From contig JBBDHG010000506.1 in assembly GCA_037951165.1 (NCBI GenBank), positions 86,001-150,000 on the forward strand: 64,000 nucleotides of DNA. Direction: 5' to 3'. Under the pieces are notes generated by a model. That model saw only the letters and a program-made list of their open reading frames with translations, was not told where the DNA came from and did not search any database. The DNA comes from Lophius americanus (taxonomy: Eukaryota; Chordata; Actinopteri; Lophiiformes; Lophiidae). Within the stretch, counting starts at the first letter, position 1. Each line of letters begins with the position of its first letter. The position numbers and the translations under genes were made by a program. Of the stretch, positions 22,801-34,232 are shown in pieces.

Positions 22801-25800
22801 GACGCGTTTATGACGAGTATATGACGAGTATAAGACGAGTATATGACGCGTTTATGACGAGTATATGACGAGTATATGACGAGTTTATGACGAGTATATG
22901 ACGAGTTTATGACGCGTTTATGACGCGTTTATGACGAGTACACGACGAGTACACGACGCGTTTATGACGCGTTTATGACGAGTATATGACGAGTATAAGA
23001 CGAGTATATGACGAGTTTATGACGAGTATATGACGAGTATATGACGAGTTTATGACGCGTTTATGACGAGTATATGACGCGTTTATGACGCGTTTATGAC
23101 GAGTATATGACGAGTATATGACGAGTATATGACGAGTATATGACGAGTATATGACGAGTATATGACGCGTTTATGACGCGTTTATGACGAGTATATGACG
23201 AGTATATGACGCGTTTATGACGAGTATATGACGAGTATATGACGAGTTTATGACGAGTATATGACGAGTTTATGACGAGTATATGACGAGTATATGACGA
23301 GTATATGACGAGTATATGACGAGTTTATGACGAGTATATGACGAGTATATGACGAGTATATGACGAGTATAAGACGAGTATATGACGAGTATATGACGCG
23401 TTTATGACGAGTATATGACGAGTTTATGACGAGTATATGACGAGTTTATGACGAGTTTATGACGAGTATATGACGAGTATATGACGAGTTTATGACGAGT
23501 ATATGACGAGTTTATGACGAGTATATGACGCGTTTATGACGAGTATATGACGAGTATATGACGAGTATATGACGAGTATAAGACGAGTATATGACGAGTA
23601 TATGACGAGTTTATGACGAGTATATGACGAGTATATGACGAGTTTATGACGAGTTTATGACGAGTTTATGACGAGTATATGACGAGTTTATGACGAGTAT
23701 ATGACGAGTTTATGACGAGTTTATGACGAGTACACGACGAGTTTATGACGAGTTTATGACGAGTATATGACGAGTACACGACGAGTATATGACGCGTTTA
23801 TGACGAGTATATGACGAGTTTATGACGAGTTTATGACGAGTATATGACGAGTTTATGACGAGTATATGACGAGTATATGACGAGTACACGACGAGTTTAT
23901 GACGAGTATATGACGAGTATATGACGAGTTTATGACGAGTACACGACGAGTTTATGACGAGTATATGACGCGTTTATGACGAGTATATGACGAGTTTATG
24001 ACGAGTTTATGACGAGTATATGACGAGTTTATGACGAGTATATGACGAGTATATGACGAGTTTATGACGAGTACACGACGAGTTTATGACGAGTATATGA
24101 CGAGTTTATGACGAGTACACGACGAGTTTATGACGAGTATATGACGAGTATATGACGAGTTTATGACGAGTATATGACGAGTTTATGACGAGTATATGAC
24201 GCATTTATGACGAGTATATGACGAGTATATGACGAGTATATGACGAGTATAAGACGAGTATATGACGAGTATATGACGAGTTTATGACGAGTATATGACG
24301 AGTATATGACGAGTTTATGACGAGTTTATGACGAGTACACGACGAGTTTATGACGAGTACACGACGAGTTTATGACGAGTACACGACGAGTTTATGACGA
24401 GTATATGACGCGTTTATGACGAGTATATGACGCGTTTATGACGAGTATATGACGAGTATATGACGAGTATATGACGAGTATAAGACGAGTATATGACGAG
24501 TATATGACGAGTTTATGACGAGTATATGACGAGTATATGACGAGTTTATGACGAGTTTATGACGAGTATATGACGAGTTTATGACGAGTATATGACGAGT
24601 ATATGACGAGTTTATGACGAGTTTATGACGAGTATATGACGAGTATATGACGAGTTTATGACGAGTATATGACGAGTATATGACGAGTATATGACGAGTA
24701 TATGACGAGTTTATGACGAGTTTATGACGAGTATATGACGAGTTTATGACTAGTACACGACGAGTTTATGACGAGTATATGACGAGTTTATGACGAGTAT
24801 ATGACGAGTATATGACGAGTTTATGACGAGTATATGACGCGTTTATGACGAGTATATGACGCGTTTATGACGAGTATATGACGAGTATATGACGAGTATA
24901 TGACGAGTATATGACGCGTTTATGACGAGTATATGACGCGTTTATGACGAGTATATGACGAGTATATGACGAGTATATGACGCGTTTATGACGAGTATAT
25001 GACGCGTTTATGACGAGTATATGACGAGTATATGACGAGTATATGACGAGTATAAGACGAGTATATGACGAGTATATGACGAGTTTATGACGAGTATATG
25101 ACGAGTATATGACGAGTTTATGACGAGTTTATGACGAGTATATGACGAGTTTATGACGAGTATATGACGAGTATATGACGAGTTTATGACGAGTTTATGA
25201 CGAGTATATGACGAGTATATGACGAGTTTATGACGAGTATATGACGAGTATATGACGAGTATATGACGAGTATATGACGAGTTTATGACGAGTTTATGAC
25301 GAGTATATGACGAGTTTATGACTAGTACACGACGAGTTTATGACGAGTATATGACGAGTTTATGACGAGTATATGACGAGTATATGACGAGTATATGACG
25401 AGTTTATGACGAGTATATGACGAGTATATGACGAGTTTATGACGAGTTTATGACGAGTATATGACGAGTATATGACGAGTTTATGACGAGTTTATGACGA
25501 GTACACGACGAGTTTATGACGAGTACACGACGAGTTTATGACGAGTATATGACGAGTATATGACGCGTTTATGACGAGTATATGACGAGTATATGACGAG
25601 TTTATGACGAGTATATGACGAGTTTATGACGAGTATATGACGAGTATATGACGAGTTTATGACGAGTATATGACGAGTACACGACGAGTTTATGACGAGT
25701 ACACGACGAGTTTATGACGAGTACACGACGCGTTTATGACGCGTTTATGACGAGTATATGACGCGTTTATGACGAGTATATGACGAGTTTATGACGAGTT

Positions 25801-27511
25801 TATGACGAGTATATGACGAGTATATGACGCGTTTATGACGAGTATATGACGAGTATATGACGCGTTTATGACGAGTTTATGACGAGTATATGACGAGTAC
25901 ACGACGAGTACACGACGCGTTTATGACGCGTTTATGACGAGTATATGACGCGTTTATGACGAGTATATGACGAGTTTATGACGAGTATATGACGAGTATA
26001 TGACGCGTTTATGACGAGTATATGACGAGTTTATGACGAGTATATGACGAGTACACGACGCGTTTATGACGAGTATATGACGCGTTTATGACGAGTATAT
26101 GACGAGTTTATGACGAGTATATGACGAGTATATGACGCGTTTATGACGAGTTTATGACGAGTATATGACGCGTTTATGACGAGTTTATGACGAGTATATG
26201 ACGAGTACACGACGAGTACACGACGCGTTTATGACGACTATATGACGAGTTTATGACGAGTATATGACGAGTTTATGACGAGTATATGACGAGTTTATGA
26301 CGAGTACACGACGAGTTTATGACGAGTATATGACGCGTTTATGACGAGTATATGACGCGTTTATGACGAGTTTATGACGAGTATATGACGAGTTTATGAC
26401 GAGTATATGACGAGTATATGACGAGTTTATGACGAGTATATGACGAGTTTATGACGAGTATATGACGAGTTTATGACGAGTATATGACGAGTATATGACG
26501 AGTTTATGACGAGTATATGACGAGTTTATGACGAGTATATGACGAGTTTATGACGAGTACACGACGAGTTTATGACGAGTACACGACGCGTTTATGACGA
26601 GTATATGACGAGTTTATGACGAGTTTATGACGAGTATATGACGCGTTTATGACGAGTATATGACGAGTTTATGACGAGTTTATGACGAGTATATGACGAG
26701 TTTATGACGAGTATATGACGAGTATATGACGAGTTTATGACGAGTATATGACGAGTTTATGACGAGTATATGACGAGTATATGACGAGTTTATGACGAGT
26801 ATATGACGAGTTTATGACGAGTATATGACGAGTTTATGACGAGTATATGACGAGTTTATGACGAGTATATGACGAGTTTATGACTAGTACACGACGAGTT
26901 TATGACGAGTATATGACGAGTACACGACGAGTTTATGACGAGTATATGACGCGTTTATGACGAGTATATGACGAGTTTATGACGAGTTTATGACGAGTAT
27001 ATGACGAGTTTATGACGAGTTTATGACGAGTATATGACGAGTTTATGACGAGTATATGACGAGTTTATGACGAGTATATGACGAGTATATGACGAGTTTA
27101 TGACGAGTATATGACGAGTTTATGACGAGTATATGACGAGTATATGACGAGTTTATGACGAGTATATGACGAGTATATGACGAGTATATGACGAGTATAT
27201 GACGAGTTTATGACGAGTATATGACGAGTATATGACGAGTATATGACGAGTTTATGACGAGTTTATGACGAGTTTATGACGAGTATATGACGAGTTTATG
27301 ACGAGTATATGACGAGTATATGACGAGTTTATGACGAGTTTATGACGAGTACACGACGAGTTTATGACGAGTACACGACGAGTATATGACGAGTTTATGA
27401 CGAGTATATGACGAGTATATGACGAGTTTATGACGAGTTTATGACGAGTACACGACGAGTATATGACGAGTTTATGACGAGTTTATGACGAGTTTATGAC
27501 GAGTACACCAC
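16861..27511. repeat. 10.6-kb minisatellite with an 11-bp unit
   Basis: Left part (to about 17930): ACACGACCAGT-type units with CCGG and ACATG variants. Right part (17930-27511): GACGAGTATAT, GACGAGTTTAT, GACGAGTACAC, GACGCGTTTAT and rare GACGAGTATAA, GACTAGTACAC and GACGCATTTAT. Almost every unit carries a CpG, and right-part units carry TGACG. The marker GAGTATAAGACG context at 18768 recurs 4059 bp on (369 units). GACGCATTTAT at 19998 recurs 4202 bp on (382 units), and GACGACTATAT at 21448 recurs 4785 bp on (435 units). The right half is therefore a modified copy of the left. The array starts at the tmbim1 stop codon and ends about 550 bp before the pnkd 3' end. No AATAAA was seen within it. 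Confidence 0.95.
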
Positions 27512-28066
27512 CTCTGAATGAAGATTTTTTTTCTGCTGCTGACTTTAATGCAGGCGTCGTCCAAAGGTTCTAGAATAAACTCCAGAGCCCGTCTGGTTCT
27601 GACCCAGGACCGGATCCAAATCATTGTTTCAAATGTCATGTTGGTTTTGTTGAATAAAAGAAGGGGTCATTAAAGACGTGTGATGATGGGGCCGGTTCTG
27701 ATCCGTCTGACACTGGTGATGTAAAGATGGAGAGAACTTCTTATGAGGGCGCCCCCTGGTGGACAGAGGTCAGAGTCTCCGTCTGTCTGTAAAACCCGAG
27801 ACATGAACCAGCAGTGGTGCCGCATTTATTATTTAATGGACCTTCAAGAATCACAATCCGACCCAGATGTGCAGCGTGATGTTCTGGGTCGGAGTGTCAT
27901 AAATGTAGACGTACAGGGTTTATATTATGACATCATCATCATCATCATCATCATGTAATATATATAACAGACTTCTTGTCCAAAGAGGAAGATCGAGGAG
28001 GAAGACGAAGACGGCGTCCTCCCTGTGGTCAGTCTTTAGTGCAGGACACAGGAGCCACGCTCAGGG
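27512..28066. other. Spacer between the 11-bp array and the pnkd stop codon
   Basis: Unique sequence with forward AATAAA words at 27573 and 27656, the first possible tmbim1 polyadenylation signals after its stop codon. It also holds a reverse-strand AATAAA at 27825-27830, which suits pnkd. A short (CAT)n lies at about 27930-27955. A pyrimidine tract followed by GCAG near 27530-27553 resembles a splice acceptor, but no convincing coding sequence follows. Confidence 0.5.
27825..27830 (-). terminator. Probable pnkd polyadenylation signal
   Basis: AATAAA on the reverse strand, 237 bp after the pnkd stop codon. Confidence 0.5.
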
Positions 28067-28995
28067 TCATCGGTCCAGTTTGACCTCCGCAGGAGGGCGA
28101 TAGCGGTTCCCCTCGTATTCTCCCTCGGTGGAACGTTTCATCCTCTGACGCACCTTCAGCTGCTTCAGGCGGTTCTGGTCCACTTGTCTCTTGGCCAGGA
28201 TGAAGCCGATGATGCCGGTGGGCAGACCGATCATCCTGCAGACAGATGGAGGGAGACTTCTTCTTCGTCATCGTCGTCATCATCATCATTTATAGAAACA
28301 TACATACATGTTTAGATTTGTCTGATAAGCAGACGTGTCCCTCGTCAAGAATAATAATCTATAAAAACCTATTTGTTGAAAACGTTTCAGGACAAAACCA
28401 CAAAGTGTTTTACTGAATAAAAGAAGATTTAAAGACACAAATAAATGACGAGACTCACCAGGCATAGCCAATCTTCATCAGGGGATTCTTCCTCTTCCTT
28501 CTCCTGGGAATATATTCGGGAGCCTCGCTTTCCTCCTCCTCTGGACCCCCGGTCCTCCCGCCGGCCGTCCCGTGTGGCTGGGGGCTCCTCTGAGGATCCG
28601 TCCGGGAGACACGGAGCGACCGACGTGTCTCCCAACACCAACCGGGATGTAGCCGCAAACACTGCGACACTGCCGGGGTCCAGCTCTGCTGAGCGAGGGC
28701 CCCCCAACCGGGAACCAGGTGAAGTCCGCAAATCACGGAAGTCACCTCTGTGGTCGTAAATAAATGATTCCGTATGACGTCATCTACAAACACATATCCT
28801 ATCGAGGCAGCGTTTTGATTCTACCAACATTTTGCTTACAGAGGTTTCACTCAGTACGAAGTAACGTTAACACTGTTAGACTTTACCACTTTGAGATTTG
28901 ATACAAATGTAAAGTGCATTATAAATTAAATGTATTATTATTATTTATTATAGTTTACCTGTAAGCGACGTCCTCACCGCTCTGACCACCGCCAT
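28067..28995 (-). CDS. pnkd: PNKD short isoform (MR-1S-like) single-pass protein, 3 coding exons
   Basis: Exons on the reverse strand: 28995-28959, 28747-28459, 28235-28067. Phases fit and give 164 aa. The start MAVVRAVRTSLT follows a good ATG context. The middle exon has PEYIPRRRKRKNPLMKIGYA, matching the exon shared by both mammalian PNKD isoforms. The last exon starts MIGLPTGIIGFILAKRQVDQ, a single membrane segment followed by a charged coiled tail with GEYEGNRYR, matching the special 3' exon of the short mammalian form (myofibrillogenesis regulator 1S). The metallo-beta-lactamase domain of long PNKD is absent here. If present, its exons would lie to the left, across tmbim1, as in mammals where TMBIM1 sits antisense within PNKD. 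I see no such exon in 1-28 kb. Identification is by remembered similarity. The first exon boundary is the least certain. Confidence 0.8.
28905..28951 (+). repeat. ATT-tailed dispersed repeat, copy 2
   Basis: A GTGCATTATAAATTAAATGT + (ATT)n end in pnkd intron 1, only 7 bp from the splice donor of exon 1. Confidence 0.65.
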
Positions 28996-30135
28996 GTTGG
29001 ATAGCGTCCCACACGCAGGCGCAGTGGCATTCATATACGTCACTTCCGCTTACTTGACGACAGGCGACATTTAGTGGACAACATCCAAAGTGCAGCAATG
29101 TCTGAAAATAAATGATATTTTCGGCAAATATGACAAATGGTATCTTGCAAGACTTTGAAATGGAGTTTTTTAGATATTAAGTTGAAATCAGTTTGGAATC
29201 TGAATAAAACATCTGATCAAACTACAAAACTGGATCCGTTTCTACCAAAATGTTACATTTGGTTTATCTTTCAAGAGTCTGATGTGATTGTATAAATTAA
29301 ATGTATTATTATTATTATTATTATTATTGTCATATTGGGGAAAATCTGTTTATTTTATAAATGCAAATATGTCAGGATTCTTCATTGTCTGCAGTGGGAG
29401 ACATTAGTGTTGAAATGAGAGCTGCAGAATGTATATACAAAATGACAGTGTCAATATTGTATATGAAAAACAACAAAATTTCATACAATATATAGACATT
29501 TTTTTAGTTTTATTATGATTTAATATAGACATGGATAAGACGTTGAATATTTGAGTTGCTGATGAGAAAATTGAGGTTATATTTTATTTTACGGGTTGTA
29601 AAATAAAACATTCTATTCATTTAGAATGTAATGGTTCCATAAAAAACTGCATCAGTAAAGAGATAATAATAAAAAAACAACCTCAGATACATTCATTGAA
29701 AACGGAAATATAACATTTTAAAACCTTACATGGATTTTTAAAAGCGGTGAAACAGGCATTTGTGATGCACTCAACTTTTCCCTAAAAGGTTCTTTTGTTT
29801 GTTTTATTATTTTGTGTGTTTGAATGTTTATGTGTTGGTCAAATAAAGTGATAAGTAAATAATAAAACTGCACAAATACACTTCCGGGACTTAAAACCAG
29901 ACATCTCTTTGAATCGTAGAATGCCAGGATTTATTTCCAGGGCCAAACTTTGAAGCGTCGTAGAACGTTAACTATGTGAATAAATATATTTAATAACGCA
30001 CATCTCTACAGACGGCGCTGTTTAAGATAACGGGTCCAGCCCGGATGGTTTGTGTTCCACCGCCGCGGTGAATCATGGGACTTCTGTTGGTTCACTGCAG
30101 GAAAGTAACTCCGTATTCATTTCTTCAGCATGTCT
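28996..30135. other. Intergenic spacer between pnkd and mcm6, including the pnkd promoter
   Basis: Next to the pnkd start is a GC-rich stretch with TACGTCACTTCCGC (29036-29049), a cyclic-AMP-type TGACG plus an ETS-type CGGAAGT on the reverse strand. This is typical of TATA-less housekeeping promoters. The rest is A/T-rich, with one ATT-tailed repeat at 29293-29330. No gene was seen. Confidence 0.5.
29293..29330 (+). repeat. ATT-tailed dispersed repeat, copy 3
   Basis: TATAAATTAAATGT followed by (ATT)n. This is a shorter copy, without the GTGCAT lead of copies 1 and 2. Confidence 0.6.
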
Positions 30136-30141
30136 TTTATT
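30136..30141 (-). terminator. Probable mcm6 polyadenylation signal
   Basis: AATAAA on the reverse strand about 280 bp downstream of the mcm6 stop codon. It implies a short 3' untranslated region. Confidence 0.55.
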
Positions 30142-30422
30142 CAACCAACAACTTCAATCGTTTTACAAAAAGACACTCAATAACTTGAACCCATGGAGAA
30201 GAGCAGCATATTTACAAAAGGACAGTTTGACGCCACAAACACTTCTTCCTCTTTACAGCCTCCTCATCATCTGTAGCGCAGAGATGAAGAACGTCTCCGG
30301 TGACATCACGTCTGTGAGACCCGCGGGATTCAACGGTGACTTGGATGAAGTTTCATATCAACCATCGTCTCATCTGTGACGGGAAGAGAGGGAAAGCAGA
30401 ACCGGCGGATGAGAGGCGGAGT

Positions 30423-33400
30423 CTAATCTTCCAGGATGTAGTTTGGGTTGACCACCAGGACGGCTTCTTCCTCCGCGCTCGCCGACTCAGAGCCCTTCAG
30501 TCCGGCCTGCGACAGTTCGATGAGGATGTGATCCTGGAAAAACAGACACGCCGTCAGTCGTGACCCTAACCCGCCGTACGGACGCTGACCCCAGGTGGGC
30601 GGCGGCGCCCCCGGAGGAGCTGGACTCACATAGTGCACCAGCCTGTGGAGGACCTTCTCTATCAGACCCTTCTTATTGACCAGCTCCTCCTCGGAGTCGA
30701 TCTCGGACTCGATCTCCTTCAGATACCAGTTCACCACCGCGCTCTTCCTCAGCTCCTCCTCCTCCTCAGCTGCGGCAGACAGAAGTGAGAGGTTAGATGA
30801 AGGCGAGGGGGAACACAGTGGTTGCTGCAGAGCGGCGCCGGCGGTCCCTCACCCTCCTCTGCCTTTCGCAGATGCAGTACCAGCAGGTTGGACAGGCGTT
30901 TGTACTCGTTGAAGGACAGGCGGAGGGATGGTTTGGGCTGGCTGCCGGCCTCGCTGTGGCCGTTCACGCCATTGACGTGGCCGTCGACGCCGTTAACCTG
31001 AGCGTCGACGCCGTCGGGGACGGCATTTCCTGCACCAACGTGTTAACGTTAGATCAAAGCCCATGATGTCAGAGAATAAAACATGTGACCTGTGAACTTC
31101 TGTCGGTACCATCCTCCTGCTGCTGTGGCTCCTCCCCCTCCAGCTCATCCTCCTGCTCCAGGTTGATGTCCGGCGTCTCCACTCTGATGATGGATTTGTT
31201 CAGGAGACGGAAGGCTTCTTTCACGTGTTTAGGCTGCACCTGTGGGACGGACCGACGGAACCGTCAGACATGTTTAACCCGGAGACAGACGGAATGACTT
31301 TATTCACAGCTGTCAGCAGGGAACGCCTCCCCCGCCGCGGACGCCTCCCCCGCCGCGGACGCGTCCCCCGCCGCGGACGCGTCCCCCGCCGCGGACGCGT
31401 CCCCCGCCGCGGACGCGTCCCCCGCCGCGGACGCGTCCCCCGCCGCGGACAGCTGTCAATAAAGTCTCGTTTGAAAGCTACGGGGAAGAAAGAAGTTTCT
31501 TTGCTAGCAACATGCTAACAAGACAGAACCAGCCTCTTTGATGTCCCTGGACTCATCGAGGCTGGGAGGACATGGACAGTGTGGCTGGTCAATTCAACAA
31601 AGAGAATTGTGGGTAAACTAACTAAGTTGGACTGTATAGACACCGCTCTGCTCAGTCGCTACCAGCCACAAACGCCACTTTCTACTTATTTATTACCCAC
31701 AGGTCGCGTCGTCGCCAGGGCGACTGACGCTCAGCAGGTAGTTTCTTCAGGCGCCGATCCAGACTCTGCTTCAACTTTATGAAAGCCCGTCAGAATTCCC
31801 TCTGACGACTTCCTGTACGCTGGATTACAAACGGCGCCTGACTCAAAATACAGTCCCAGTCATTCTGGCTTCACAGGCAGGTTCTGATGCGACCCGGATG
31901 CGTGGCTCCTCCTCTCTGGGCATCCCAACAGAACCAGCCGCGTTTCACCATCATGACTGGTTGTAGTATTGTGGAACTGTTTCAGCGGGCTCATAGTGTG
32001 TGTTCTGATCAAAAACTCAGGAATGAGAATGACGAAGAGGACGGTACCGCCCTCTTCTCTCTGCAGGTGGCACTGGGTCTCTGAGGCGAGCCCGACCTTC
32101 TCCGTCTGGGTCGGCGACACCAGTAATCAGCAAATAAAGTTCTAAACCGTGAAACCCTGCCTGGTCCTTCTAACCAAACCCAAACCGCCTCATTAGAACG
32201 TTCAGGGATTTATTCCTCCTAAAACAGGTGCCGTCTCTGAATCGGACCTTCTCCGCCGACCCGGCCGTCTCAGTCGGGCCCGTGCAGCAGCCGATGGATC
32301 GTACGTCTAAGATCTTAAATCCGTTAAGGTTATTGTGGGGGCCCACCTCGTCGCAGCAGTGCATGCGGGCCATGCCCTCCGACAGGCGGATCATGCTCTC
32401 CAGCTGCCGCACCGTTATTCTCCAGGCAGATTTGGACACGCCCCCGGAGCTGTCGCGCTGACGCAGGCGCTTGTACTGCTCAACGATGAACTCTTCGGAT
32501 TCGCCGGAGATCTGTCGAAAGAAAGAGGAGCGGCAATTACTACCATCGGAGGTCGAACCGGCTGCCACCGCCGCGGGCCGGCGCTCACCTTGGGTCTGAA
32601 CTGCCGAGCGAAGAGGAGGTATCTGCGGATCTCGTCCAGGGTGTAGAGCCGGTCCACAGACTCCTCTATGCGGGTGTGGAGGTCCACGATGCGTCTGGCG
32701 ATGGCGTAGTCCGTCACCTTGGACGAAGGGCGCGAGACGTTAGACCCAGTGAGACGACTAGCACAAACACCAGCCGTCCGGCGCCAACCTCTACCTCGTT
32801 GCAGTCGTCCACCAGGATGAAGAAGAGGTCGAAGCGACTCATGATGGGCGCGCTCAGGTTGACGTTCTGCTTCAGGCTCTTGCTGCGGTCGTAGCGACCG
32901 CCCACTGGGTTGGCGGCAGCCAGGATGGAGGTGCGGGCGTTCAGGGTGGCCTGGAGGAGACGGAGAACAGGTGTGGTTACCTTACTGCGGGGGGGCGGGA
33001 CGTCCTGCTGGACAGGTATCCTATCAGAACCTTGATGTTTGAGGACTAATTTTCCTCTTCGACTCAAAAATCAGGTTCTAGGTTCTGATCCAGCGCCGAG
33101 TGAAACGAACTGGTTCGTGATTGGGAGGTCGGACCGACGGACCGCCGGCAGCGCCGGCGTCGTGCTCCTGCGGTTCTGGATGAAGGTACCTTGACTCCGG
33201 CCTTCGTGATGCTGATGGTCTGCTGCTCCATGGCTTCATGGATGGCGACCTGGTCCTTCAAGTCCATCTTGTCAAACTCATCAATGCAGCACACGCCCTG
33301 GAAGAAAGCCCACATTAACAACACAGAACCGCCTCCTGAACCACCGCCGCCCTTCGTGACCCGTGACACTCACGTTGTCGGCGAGCATCAGAGCGCCGGC

Positions 33401-34198
33401 CTCGATGACGAACTCGTGGGACTCCTCGTCTCTGACCACGGCGGCGGTCAGACCCGCGGCGCTGCTGGCCTTACCGCTGGTGTACACGGCTCTGGGGCTG
33501 AACTCCTCCACGTGTCTGCAGACAGACGGGTCACAGACCCACTTAGAACCAGTCCCAGCCGTCGTACCTGACAGCAGGGGTCAGTCCCTGAAACCCCCCC
33601 AGTCCCCTGGGTTTTACCCCCCCCCCGAGTCTTAACCCTCCAACAATCCAACTATGTTTATGATGTCATCAGTCTGTTCTAGGATCAGACCCCAGAGTGA
33701 CTCTAACTGTTTCTATGATGTCATCAGTCTGTTCTAGGATCAGATCCCATAGTGACTCAACCTGACTGTTTCTATGATGTCATCAGTCTGTTCTAGGATC
33801 AGATCCCATAGTGACCCAATGATGAAGATAAATACAGTAAACTAGTTTTTTTAAACTAAGCCAGTCGATTCTTAGGAGATAACTTCAAACAGGACTGGAC
33901 TGATGGTTCTGGAGTTACGGACCAGAACCTGTTCTTACACTAAAAACTCCCCCGGGTGAGTGAAATAATGAAACAGGTTAGATCTGTGTTATGACGTCAT
34001 GCTTAAAGGGAACGTCTCACACCCACATCTGACAAACTATGATTTTGGAGATAAAACTCCCCCTAGTGGTGAAAAAAATCCAACTGACTTTTCCCAACAT
34101 CCTTCCAGTTCTTCCTCGCATTGAGGTCCGTGTGGGGATATTAGATGAATCTATGAAATAGTTCCTGGTTGTTTGTGCTGACAGCAGGGGTCTCAGGC

Positions 34199-34232
<34 letters not shown>

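Noticed and set aside
16861..27511. CRISPR-like direct repeats
   Set aside because: Units are contiguous with no unique spacers, and the DNA is from a vertebrate.
7556..27511. Centromeric or telomeric satellite
   Set aside because: The arrays lie in and beside introns of normal genes, with short units and no TTAGGG or centromere-type monomers of about 170 bp. A subtelomeric location remains possible but unproven.
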